Of a stretch of 33,681 nt of DNA, positions 1 through 6,873 are shown piece by piece. The translations under genes were made by a program, and so were the position numbers. The stretch's first letter is position 1, and the number at the start of each line of letters is the position of its first letter. The notes under the pieces were generated by a model, which did not search any database, was not told where the DNA came from, and worked only from the letters and a program-made list of their open reading frames with translations. Origin of the DNA: Bacteroidales bacterium UBA1735 (GTDB lineage: Bacteria > Bacteroidota > Bacteroidia > Bacteroidales > Paludibacteraceae); NCBI GenBank assembly GCA_002315745.1, contig DCID01000025.1:1516-35196 (forward strand). Direction: 5' to 3'.

Positions 1-614
1 TACTCCGCATACTTACCACCCGAATCAGTGTTATAGTCCTTAATCAAATGCTCAAAAATCGTGGCAAAGAAATCATAATGTTCACCAAACGATTCCTCAA
101 AAGAGAAGTTAACGAGTTTATCAATCAACGCACGGGCGAAGTCGGCACGTTTGGCAGTATCAGTCACAAAGACAGTCAGCGGCTCAAAGATGGGGATACG
201 TGTCCGCTCCGTCGTCTGTGTGGAGAAGATGTCTATATTATCATGCGCAATGGCAATCATCGTATTATCAAACAATGCGTCAAACTCGCCTTTCGTCTGC
301 TGATTCCATAGATACGAAATCAAATGCTCTGGTTGGAGTTTCGGCACATTAGGATCGATGGCATAGAGCAGCTCTTCGCGCTCTTCAGGTTGCAGTCCTG
401 CGTATGCCGTTTCCCATTGTTCAGCATGAGCAATAATCGTGCTCAGGTCGGTGCAGGTATGCTTGATGGCATAGCCGAACTTATCATTGAGGAACTTATA
501 TAGGAACATCTGCGTAATGATCTTATACTCATTACCATCGTTACCCAATCCATACGATTGGCATGTTAATTTGAGGTCGTCAATAAGACGGAAGGTTTTT
601 TCTCTTATATCCAT
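1..614 (-). CDS. hsdM: Type I restriction-modification methylase subunit HsdM, N-terminal part (runs off the window)
   Basis: This frame opens at an ATG at 614 and stays open to the window edge (about 204 codons), so the C-terminal catalytic part is missing. The translation begins MDIREKTFRLIDDLKLTCQS and carries FATIFEHLIKDYNTDSGGKY at its end, the block that precedes the methylase core in HsdM N-terminal domains. HsdM is the SAM-dependent adenine methyltransferase of a type I system and combines with HsdS and HsdR. The start lies 6 nt after the hsdR stop, so both are read from one transcript. No specificity subunit (hsdS) is visible; it would be expected to the left. The SAM-binding and NPPF motifs lie outside the window, so catalytic competence cannot be judged. 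Family assignment is firm from the N-terminal block and the neighbour. Confidence 0.9.
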   Translation of the reverse strand, partial: MDIREKTFRLIDDLKLTCQSYGLGNDGNEYKIITQMFLYKFLNDKFGYAIKHTCTDLSTIIAHAEQWETAYAGLQPEEREELLYAIDPNVPKLQPEHLISYLWNQQTKGEFDALFDNTMIAIAHDNIDIFSTQTTERTRIPIFEPLTVFVTDTAKRADFARALIDKLVNFSFEESFGEHYDFFATIFEHLIKDYNTDSGGKYAE

Positions 615-620
615 AATCTA

Positions 621-3600
621 TTAGGCTGCTGGGTAAGTTTGTTCATACTGATCAACATACTGCTGATAGATGCGTGGAGACATAAACTCCCAATCGGCTT
701 TAGTAATACCGATATTGATGATTGCTGAGGTATGCGTGGCGATAATGGATTGCACCGTTTGGCGGAAGAAAGCATCTTGTTTGAGGATATGGTAGTCATC
801 GTAAACGACTTCGTCCAGTCCTTGCTTAATGGTCTTTAGTACGGTTTGAATCATCATGTCATCCGCTTGAGCAATCATGTGGTCTTGCTTGAGTTTCTCT
901 CGACGGGCGTTCTCCTCACGAATACGTTTGTGGACGCGAGCGAACTTGTAGTCATCGTTATACTTAGACGCCATCGCGGCATTGGTCAGTTGCAGCCGAC
1001 GCAAGCGTTGAAGGATCTCGTCTAACATCTTATTTTGTTCAGTAAACTTAGCGACCGTATCTATCTCAAAGCCATATTCATGGAAACGCTGCATAAACGC
1101 TTCACGAATAGTGATAAACTCCTCGTCATCCTTATCCTCAAAGTTCATGAGGTTATTGATTAATGCCTCATATTTGCGCTGTAGTTGTTCACGATTAGCC
1201 ATAACCAGTTCTTCCTCACCAATCTTGGAGAAATTAAACTCAATAGCCGCCATAGCTTCGTTAATCATAATCTGGTGATCGGCAGACAACTCAAAGCACT
1301 CTTTGGCATTGATGAGGTTAATGCGATGTTGCACCTCACTGAGCAACTGAGGCAATTTGGAGATGTCTATTTGGCTGAACCGCTGACGCATCTCGTCGTC
1401 GCCAAACGTACGCACCATATTACCCATATCACGTGCCGAAGTAAGTGCTTCTCGCAAATCAACCAACGCCTGTTTATCCTCTAAAGTAGAGATCTGTGAT
1501 GAGAACAGTTCTGCATTGTCCAACGCAAAGTCAAAGAGTTTATTGCGGATGGAGTGCATCGTCTCAATGATTTCTTCTTTGCCAGCCATCACCGATTCAA
1601 AGGTATCTGTCAACGAAGGCACACCCTTAGCGTCGGGGTCATTAAACTTGGCTAACTCCGTCAGATAGGCCTGATTGGTTTCGTCAAAGTTCTTCTTGAT
1701 ATTGGCAAAGTCAATCAGATAGCCGTAGCGCATCTCACCGTAGGGACGGTTGACGCGAGTGATGGCTTGGAGGAGGTTATGTCCATCCATCTTACGACAG
1801 AAATACAAGCGTTTGAGCCGTGGAGCATCAAAACCTGTAAGGAGCATGTTGAAGACAAAGAGGATATCAATGGTTTCGTTCTTCTTAAAATCCTTAATAA
1901 TGGATTGTATCTCCTCCTTGGTGCCGCTATTGTATAATACTAATCCTGCTTTCAGATATGACTTGAGAATAAATTTGTCGTTATGCTCGCACTGAATGCG
2001 CTCGAAATGGTCGTAGAGTTTACGAGCCTGTTCGGACGTCTCACAAATGACCATACCGCCAGGGTTAAGATCGGTGTAACCACTACGGAAACGAGTCATA
2101 TCGTGGATGATGTATCGCAAGAGTTCGTCCACATAGTGATCATGCTCAATGATAGTCTCTTTGTGGACATCTTTTTTGCTGCTGATCAAGCCGTCCAGTT
2201 TCTCATATACCTCGTCTATCTTCTCGCGGTAGGATGTTTCTATCTCCTCGCGGATGATACGTCGGGTATAGCCATCTGCAATGGAACGGTCATAATAGTA
2301 CGTACTCAGATACTGACCGAAGACGGCACAAGAGGAGCGTTCCTCGTTGAGAAGCGGTGTTCCCGTAAGGGCTAGTTTGACGGCGTTCTTATCCGCATCA
2401 AAGAGGTTAGCCAAGAAGCATCCGCCAGGCTTATAGCCACGATGAGCCTCGTCCATAATAAAAATGCGCTGAAGATTAGTAGCGTAAGTAGGTAGGGTGA
2501 TATAATCCATGGGAGTGAACTTTTGGATATTAACCACCGTTATCTCCATTTGCCCCGTGTTGCCTTCCATGGATTGGTTGGTCTGGAACTGTGCCGCTAA
2601 CTCCTCTTTGGAACTGGCGGTTGAAACCATCAGCCCTCGTGCTTCAAACTCTTGTGACGCCTGCGTCAAAAGGTCGAGACGATCTACGATGAAATAGAAA
2701 CGAGCCACCGTATTCTGCGCGGAATAGAAGTCCGTCAGCACCTTCGTGAGATAGTAACTCAATGCCGTCTTACCCGAACCTTGTGTGTGCCATACAATAC
2801 CCGATTTGGTGCCCTGCTTCAATGCTTCCCGAATATCCAAAGCCGCAAACAACTGCTGATAACGCATGATATGTTTCTCATCGCGCGAGATGAGTTTGCC
2901 GTCTTCCTCTTTCTCTTGGCGCACGTAAGCGATGCCGTACTTTAGGATAAACAGCAGTCGTTCGGGCGCACACATGGATGTGAGGATGCGATTGGTGGGA
3001 GTATAAAAGTGCAAGTTTTTTTCAAATTCAGGATCATGAACAATCACTTCATTGTTATAAGATGATAGAATCCACTTAATCGTTTCTTGCTCGTCGCGTG
3101 CGTAAGGATAATATTTCTGATACGCAGGCGTATTCTCACCTGCTTTCTTCTGCTCACGGAAGCAGTTAAAGGGCACATTCTTGCGTCCGCCAGTACAATA
3201 GAAAGCACCTTCAATAGGAATGACCCCACCTTTGTTGTCGTACTCCATATTGTTGGAGAAAATCATCAGTTGGGTGATGTTAATAAAGCGACGGAAAGCA
3301 CGATTGGGGAAACGGTCTTCATTCATCCGTCGGCTTTCTGCCAACATTCCGCCCGCGTTGTTGGGTTTCTTTACTTCGACAAACACCAAGGGTAAGCCAT
3401 TGATGAACAACGTAATATCGGGGCGAAACTCATTCTCGCCATTCTTACAAGTGAACTCGGCGGTAAAGTGGTAATCGTTCTTGGCAGGATCATCGAAATC
3501 TATGAGTTTTGGGGATGATGCAACGAGCCGTTTATAAAAGGCTTTGCCCAAATCATCATAGTCCAATTCTTCTTGGATCTTACTCATCACTTGGTCAAAG

Positions 3601-3791
3601 TCTCTAACTTTATCGGGATTGAATTGCTCAAACTTTTTTCGGAACACCTCCAGCAAGATGTTGGTCTTGCCATCATACTTTGAGCCCTCGGTCTCTTGAC
3701 GCATCTTGCCATAGAAGTGATAACCGAGACGACATAGATGCACCATAGCAGGCATCTGAACACGTGTGGCTTCATTAAATGTTCTACTCAT
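621..3791 (-). CDS. hsdR: Type I restriction endonuclease motor subunit HsdR
   Basis: A 1056-residue protein of normal HsdR length. The N-terminal nuclease domain has the PD-(D/E)xK pattern: D125 in RPDITLF and E139/K141 in VFVEVKKP. The superfamily 2 translocase follows, with Walker A HTQGSGKT at 335-342, DEAH at 447-450 and TGTP at 476-479; FNMLLTGFDAP and QAITRVNRPY further on match helicase motifs V and VI. The C-terminal 300 residues are helical and charged, as expected for the HsdM-binding region. HsdR translocates DNA using ATP and cleaves unmethylated foreign DNA at a distance. It is first in an operon with hsdM 6 nt downstream. The promoter at 3868-3900 and two palindromes further upstream may control it. 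All key residues are present, so it looks intact. Confidence 0.96.
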   Translation of the reverse strand: MSRTFNEATRVQMPAMVHLCRLGYHFYGKMRQETEGSKYDGKTNILLEVFRKKFEQFNPDKVRDFDQVMSKIQEELDYDDLGKAFYKRLVASSPKLIDFDDPAKNDYHFTAEFTCKNGENEFRPDITLFINGLPLVFVEVKKPNNAGGMLAESRRMNEDRFPNRAFRRFINITQLMIFSNNMEYDNKGGVIPIEGAFYCTGGRKNVPFNCFREQKKAGENTPAYQKYYPYARDEQETIKWILSSYNNEVIVHDPEFEKNLHFYTPTNRILTSMCAPERLLFILKYGIAYVRQEKEEDGKLISRDEKHIMRYQQLFAALDIREALKQGTKSGIVWHTQGSGKTALSYYLTKVLTDFYSAQNTVARFYFIVDRLDLLTQASQEFEARGLMVSTASSKEELAAQFQTNQSMEGNTGQMEITVVNIQKFTPMDYITLPTYATNLQRIFIMDEAHRGYKPGGCFLANLFDADKNAVKLALTGTPLLNEERSSCAVFGQYLSTYYYDRSIADGYTRRIIREEIETSYREKIDEVYEKLDGLISSKKDVHKETIIEHDHYVDELLRYIIHDMTRFRSGYTDLNPGGMVICETSEQARKLYDHFERIQCEHNDKFILKSYLKAGLVLYNSGTKEEIQSIIKDFKKNETIDILFVFNMLLTGFDAPRLKRLYFCRKMDGHNLLQAITRVNRPYGEMRYGYLIDFANIKKNFDETNQAYLTELAKFNDPDAKGVPSLTDTFESVMAGKEEIIETMHSIRNKLFDFALDNAELFSSQISTLEDKQALVDLREALTSARDMGNMVRTFGDDEMRQRFSQIDISKLPQLLSEVQHRINLINAKECFELSADHQIMINEAMAAIEFNFSKIGEEELVMANREQLQRKYEALINNLMNFEDKDDEEFITIREAFMQRFHEYGFEIDTVAKFTEQNKMLDEILQRLRRLQLTNAAMASKYNDDYKFARVHKRIREENARREKLKQDHMIAQADDMMIQTVLKTIKQGLDEVVYDDYHILKQDAFFRQTVQSIIATHTSAIINIGITKADWEFMSPRIYQQYVDQYEQTYPAA

Positions 3792-3867
3792 AGTCTTATT
3801 CCTTATTTCCCGCGCCGTACAGGGGTCTCAAATCGAGCCCATATACGTGCACGTTATTAGTTTGCCT

Positions 3868-3900
3868 GCAAAGGTACAACTTTTTTCTGACATTACCAAA
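3868..3900 (-). promoter_or_regulatory. Promoter of the hsdR-hsdM operon
   Basis: On the minus strand, TTTG (3897-3900) is followed after 20 bp by TACCTTTG (3869-3876). This is the Bacteroidetes -33/-7 pattern and leaves a leader of roughly 70 nt before the hsdR start codon. Confidence 0.8.
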
Positions 3901-3902
3901 TA

Positions 3903-3925
3903 TTTCCAGCAAAAAAGTGCAAAAA
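3903..3925. repeat. 23-bp direct repeat, copy 1
   Basis: This stretch starts TTTCCAGCAAAAAAGTGC and ends in an A-run. It is identical to 4088-4110. Copy 1 abuts the -33 box of the hsdR promoter. Its function is unknown. Confidence 0.7.
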
Positions 3926-3950
3926 AGATAGATTTATCTATCTGTACAGA
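3926..3950. promoter_or_regulatory. Overlapping palindromes upstream of the hsdR promoter (possible operator)
   Basis: AGATAGAT-TT-ATCTATCT (3926-3943) is a perfect 8-bp inverted repeat. It overlaps the perfect 10-bp palindrome TCTGTACAGA (3941-3950). Both lie 26-50 bp upstream of the -33 box of the hsdR promoter, a usual place for an activator or repressor. No regulator gene is present in the window, so the role is inference. Confidence 0.4.
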
Positions 3951-4087
3951 TGGAGTGAGCAACTGTTAAGAGTTTACTCAGATAAGGTTGCCCGCTCCAG
4001 TTGTACTAAGGCTGAGCCTTTTTTGCACTTGGTCTTCGCCCCGTTCTATTTCGAGGTGGGCGCGAAGCGGTCGGTGCCCTCGAAATT

Positions 4088-4110
4088 TTTCCAGCAAAAA
4101 AGTGCAAAAA
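4088..4110. repeat. 23-bp direct repeat, copy 2
   Basis: Identical to 3903-3925. It lies next to an imperfect hairpin with a TTCGAGG/CCTCGAA stem (about 4050-4084). Function unknown. Confidence 0.7.
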
Positions 4111-4178
4111 GGGTGATATTTTACCACCACGTGCCACGAAGTGGCAGAAGGGGCGTGCGCATAAAAAAGGACAACGCT

Positions 4179-4228
4179 CGGCACAAAAAAAGGACTGCCG
4201 CGCAGTCCGTATATTGCTACCCATACCA
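4179..4228 (-). repeat. Terminator-bearing direct repeat, copy 1
   Basis: On the minus strand this holds GGACTGC-GCG-GCAGTCC (4192-4208) followed by seven T (4185-4191), a Rho-independent terminator form. The surrounding roughly 50 bases match 4273-4322, including CGGCAC on one side and a diverged TATATnnCTACCnATnCC block on the other (plus-strand orientation). Confidence 0.65.
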
Positions 4229-4278
4229 TGTTCACTTTTTTGTTAACAACAGTATGGGTAATAGGCGACGATCGGCAC

Positions 4279-4304
4279 AAAAAAAAAGGACTGCCGCGCA
4301 GTCC
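4279..4304 (-). terminator. Rho-independent terminator after hepT
   Basis: On the minus strand a perfect 7-bp stem GGACTGC/GCAGTCC (4288-4304) with loop GCG is followed by nine T (4279-4287). It sits 30 nt past the hepT stop codon and is the second copy of the 4179-4228 module. Confidence 0.8.
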
Positions 4305-4333
4305 TATATCTCTACCTATGCCTTGGTTTGAAA

Positions 4334-4681
4334 TTATTTCATTTCAGACAGGTACTTTACAATCTGAATTTTCAGAGGTTGTATATCATGCTCTATTACA
4401 GACCAAACATGGCCTGGACTGATCGCATAATATCCATGAACTAAAACATGACGCATAGAAATAATGTCGCGCCAATTAACCTCTGTATGAGCGCTTTTAA
4501 ACTCAATAGTGAGCATATAGGCAGCCTCACCAATAATCTCTATATTCTTAACAAGAGCATAGTATAAAACATGATCGTTTTGTAAATCCTCTAAGCTTTT
4601 GCCTTGAGAAAAATCTTGCAGATTATTGATACTCTGCAAAATATGCTCCAATCGACCTTTATCTCTAATGGGCTCTCTCAT
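4334..4681 (-). CDS. hepT: HEPN-domain toxin, HepT-like (DUF86)
   Basis: A 115-residue helical protein. Near the C-terminal third it has RHVLVHGY, which fits the HEPN ribonuclease motif RX4HXY (R77, H82, Y84). The start was taken at the ATG at 4681 (MREPIRDKG); this matches family length, whereas a longer upstream frame would run 71 nt into mntA. The 3' end of mntA and the start of hepT overlap by 17 nt, the usual translational coupling for this pair. In characterised MntA/HepT systems HepT is an RNase toxin and MntA silences it by adding AMP to the tyrosine of the HEPN motif; Y84 is the predicted target. It sits beside a type I restriction system, suggesting a phage-defence role. Confidence 0.9.
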   Translation of the reverse strand: MREPIRDKGRLEHILQSINNLQDFSQGKSLEDLQNDHVLYYALVKNIEIIGEAAYMLTIEFKSAHTEVNWRDIISMRHVLVHGYYAISPGHVWSVIEHDIQPLKIQIVKYLSEMK

Positions 4682-4973
4682 ATATAAGTACTTTATCTTG
4701 GTTGACAGATTGTTGTGCAAATGGCAGCAAACCACTTTCCTCTACCATATCTACTCTTCTGCCTAGGGTGTCAGATAACTCGTTCATCATGTGACAAATG
4801 GTTAATAGTGACAATCGATCACTATCCTTATATGTGACCAACAAATCCACATCGCTATTTTTGGTTTCTTCACCGCGAGAGCAAGAACCAAACAGATACG
4901 CACGTTGCACAGGCTGATCTTTCAAAAAAGCCTGTATCTTAGGTATCATATTTTGTACTTCTGGACTTGGCAT
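4665..4973 (-). CDS. mntA: MNT-type nucleotidyltransferase antitoxin, MntA-like
   Basis: A 102-residue minimal nucleotidyltransferase. The polymerase-beta motif GSX10DXD is complete: G29, S30, then D41-V-D43, within YLFGSCSRGEETKNSDVDLL. The ATG at 4973 (MPSPEVQNM) was chosen because the promoter at 5003-5034 places transcription start near 4996, so an upstream in-frame ATG at 5033 lies inside the promoter. GGAAAAGG precedes the chosen ATG. In this family MntA AMPylates the partner HepT and neutralises it. hepT follows with a 17-nt overlap. All catalytic positions visible in the motif are kept, so the antitoxin should be active. Confidence 0.9.
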   Translation of the reverse strand: MPSPEVQNMIPKIQAFLKDQPVQRAYLFGSCSRGEETKNSDVDLLVTYKDSDRLSLLTICHMMNELSDTLGRRVDMVEESGLLPFAQQSVNQDKVLIYERAH

Positions 4974-5002
4974 ATAATAGTATCCTTTTCCAATTTCGGC
5001 TG

Positions 5003-5034
5003 CAAAATTACAAAAAAAAATTGGATTATGCAAG
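5003..5034 (-). promoter_or_regulatory. Promoter of mntA-hepT
   Basis: On the minus strand, CTTG (5031-5034) is followed after 20 bp by TAATTTTG (5003-5010), a Bacteroidetes -33/-7 pair. It gives a leader of about 20 nt to the mntA ATG at 4973. Confidence 0.75.
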
Positions 5035-5045
5035 TTTTTAGGGTA

Positions 5046-5080
5046 AAAAAATAGGCAAAAAGTTGCTTTTGCCTATTTTT
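5046..5080. terminator. Bidirectional terminator after the 5'-nucleotidase gene
   Basis: AAAAATAGGCAAAA and TTTTGCCTATTTTT form a 14-bp stem around loop AGTTGC, with A/T runs at both ends. It lies about 50 nt past the stop of the minus-strand gene at 5131 and upstream of the mntA promoter, insulating the two. Confidence 0.8.
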
Positions 5081-5083
5081 ACT

Positions 5084-5130
5084 AATCGCTGCGCTACTAA
5101 CCTCCCCCTTTGAGGGGGATAGAGGGGGTC
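5084..5130. repeat. G/C-rich hairpin element at the 3' side of the 5'-nucleotidase gene
   Basis: Contains CCCCCT-TTG-AGGGGG style pairing around 5103-5119, then GATAGAGGGGGTC, next to an alternating GCTGCGCTAC block. It directly follows the stop codon. It resembles purine/pyrimidine-rich intergenic repeats I have seen in Bacteroidetes genomes, but there is no second copy in this window, so repeat status is inference. Confidence 0.4.
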
Positions 5131-6861
5131 TTACTTTACCACTTGGCCTTTAGCGTCATAGATGGCATCGCCACGACGGATATAGAGTTGACCATTGTGC
5201 ATGAACTTGCAGTTGTGGTTGTCGTTGTGGTTGTCGTTTACATTATCCATGCTCGTAGGACGATTAGCAAAGACAATACGTTCTTGACCATACGGGTTCT
5301 GATAGCGGGTAGGAATGACCCCACTGAGGTCCTCGACGATATACTGCTTCAATGCCGCATTATCTTCCATAATATTCATGGTCAGTACTTCGCATTTCAA
5401 GAGGCTGTGCATTTTTTGCTGGAAAACAACATAATCGGTGGCAACCAACAGATAGTACTCGTCTGGGTCAATCGGCGCGTAGGTGCTGTCCGATTGCAGC
5501 ACCTGTATATCAAACACGCGACGGGTGCCAGTAATCGTGACCGTACTGTCGGTGGGGTCGTAAGCGATAGTTGGATGCTGGGTGGTGTCGATTTGCATCT
5601 TCAGTCCACTCACTTGCAGGAAAGTCCCTTCGGCAGGCAGATCCTGACAAGACTCCTCCAAAAAATCAATCAGCATCTGTCCTTGGGCACTATACGACCA
5701 TATCATCGTGCAGAACGACAGGGCATCAATCACGTTGCCGAGCGTAATGGTACCTTTAGCGATGGTTTTACGTATGGCACCACCGTTCTGGAAACATATC
5801 TGTGCGTCAGGCACAATCGAACGAAAAGCATCGGTCACCAAATCGCCCAAATTGGTTTCGGCATTACGAACAGCCCGTTGACCTGTTTCAGTATTCTCAA
5901 TGGTGAGTGCAAAATCGGTTGTGCCCACTTTTTCGCCCAGAACGACTTGCGCCAACTCATTGATAGAATCCAGTACATGTTGCACCTTAGTGGAACGAGG
6001 ACATGTAGCGACTTCCAATAGTTGTGTATAGACGGTGTCGATGTCTGTGTCGATGGTGAGTACACCCACGTTCTTGACCTGTGTTCCCGTTTGGGACAGC
6101 AGTACGGGTTGACCGTCCTTATTCATAATATGCTCGCTCTCGCGCACACTATGACTGTGTCCGTCTAGCACCACATCAATGCCCGAAGTGGCGGCTATCA
6201 GGTCTTGCGAAGTGAATGGTGGCTGGCAATCGCCCACTTCGCCAATATGGCTGAGCAGAACCACTTTGTCCGCTCCTGCCCCTCGGGCTGCATCTACCGA
6301 TTGCTGTACCAGTGTGTAGAACGAGTCGGGACAAAGGGTGTAGATCATTTTTCCCTGTTCGTCATAAAAAGCATAACTCTCATCAATCATCGCGCAAGGC
6401 GTGGTAGCACCTACAAAAGCCACTTTGCGGTTGTCGGAGAAGTCTTTGATGACATACGAGTTGAGCACTTTTTGTGGTTGCTTATTGGTCAGATCATATA
6501 GGTTGCAACATACAGGTGCGGTCACCATCTTGCTGATGAGTTCTAGGAGATGGGGCATCTTATAGTCGAACTCGTGATTACCCAGCGTCAGGGCATCGTA
6601 TTGGGTCGCATTGATCATATCGACGCAGTACTGTCCCTTGGAAATAGAGCCCATCGAACCACCCTGCAAATAGTCACCCGAACTGACCAGTGCCGTGTTG
6701 GCGGCATCTAATTGAGCCAATGAATCGCGCACGCCCGCGATGGCCACGTAGCCATCCAGCGCACAATGCACATCGTTGTCATAAACGATACGAATCGGGT
6801 TGGCAGCCGTAGCCACCATACAGGTCATTACGACCCAACAAGTCGTGTAAAAAGATTTCAT
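5131..6861 (-). CDS. Secreted 5'-nucleotidase / UshA-like metallophosphatase
   Basis: A 576-residue protein with a signal peptide (1-20, ending ATAA). The metallophosphatase domain shows D30-V-H32, G62-D63, G94-N-H-E97, S204-H205 and GHSH 234-237, which together supply the two-metal site. The 5'-nucleotidase C-terminal domain follows at about 300-490, with TNLGDLVTDAF and FQNGGAIRKTIAKG. It probably releases nucleosides and phosphate from extracellular nucleotides. After a linker with ND/NH repeats (a 12-bp tandem repeat at 5212-5235) the protein ends in KFMHNGQLYIRRGDAIYDAK-like sequence, shared with the upstream hydrolase. It starts 12 nt after that gene and is probably co-transcribed from 9440-9471. 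Exact substrate is not determined by sequence. Confidence 0.92.
   Translation of the reverse strand: MKSFYTTCWVVMTCMVATAANPIRIVYDNDVHCALDGYVAIAGVRDSLAQLDAANTALVSSGDYLQGGSMGSISKGQYCVDMINATQYDALTLGNHEFDYKMPHLLELISKMVTAPVCCNLYDLTNKQPQKVLNSYVIKDFSDNRKVAFVGATTPCAMIDESYAFYDEQGKMIYTLCPDSFYTLVQQSVDAARGAGADKVVLLSHIGEVGDCQPPFTSQDLIAATSGIDVVLDGHSHSVRESEHIMNKDGQPVLLSQTGTQVKNVGVLTIDTDIDTVYTQLLEVATCPRSTKVQHVLDSINELAQVVLGEKVGTTDFALTIENTETGQRAVRNAETNLGDLVTDAFRSIVPDAQICFQNGGAIRKTIAKGTITLGNVIDALSFCTMIWSYSAQGQMLIDFLEESCQDLPAEGTFLQVSGLKMQIDTTQHPTIAYDPTDSTVTITGTRRVFDIQVLQSDSTYAPIDPDEYYLLVATDYVVFQQKMHSLLKCEVLTMNIMEDNAALKQYIVEDLSGVIPTRYQNPYGQERIVFANRPTSMDNVNDNHNDNHNCKFMHNGQLYIRRGDAIYDAKGQVVK
5212..5235. repeat. Two tandem 12-bp units in the 5'-nucleotidase linker
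   Basis: GTTGTGGTTGTC occurs twice back to back, encoding the ND-NHND-NHN linker just before the C-terminal tail. Being a multiple of three, it can vary in number without breaking the frame. Confidence 0.8.
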
Positions 6862-6873
6862 ATTACACCATTC

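Larger units (their letters stand above)
3792..4333. other. Structured non-coding region between hsdR and hepT
   Basis: These 542 bases hold no convincing gene. Open frames here are short, run over the repeats and have no ribosome-binding context. The region contains the hsdR promoter (3868-3900), two palindromes (3926-3950), a 23-bp direct repeat (3903-3925 and 4088-4110), and a roughly 50-bp direct repeat with a terminator hairpin in each copy (4179-4228 and 4273-4322). A 9-bp inverted repeat, TACCCATAC at 4218-4226 and GTATGGGTA at 4252-4260, lies between them. Small hairpins also occur, such as GCCAC-GAA-GTGGC near 4132-4145. Confidence 0.7.

Noticed and set aside
48..311. Plus-strand open frame of 87 codons at the left edge
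   Set aside because: It is antisense to the conserved HsdM N-terminal coding sequence.
4009..4024. Plus-strand terminator AAGGC-TGA-GCCTTTTTT
   Set aside because: The stem is only 5 bp and no plus-strand gene ends nearby.
3978..4280. Short open frames on both strands between hsdR and hepT
   Set aside because: They run across hairpins and direct repeats, have no ribosome-binding site or promoter, and encode no recognisable motif.
5110..6021. 303-codon plus-strand open frame
   Set aside because: It is entirely antisense to the 5'-nucleotidase, whose motifs are all in the minus frame; the long valine run comes from the 12-bp repeat.
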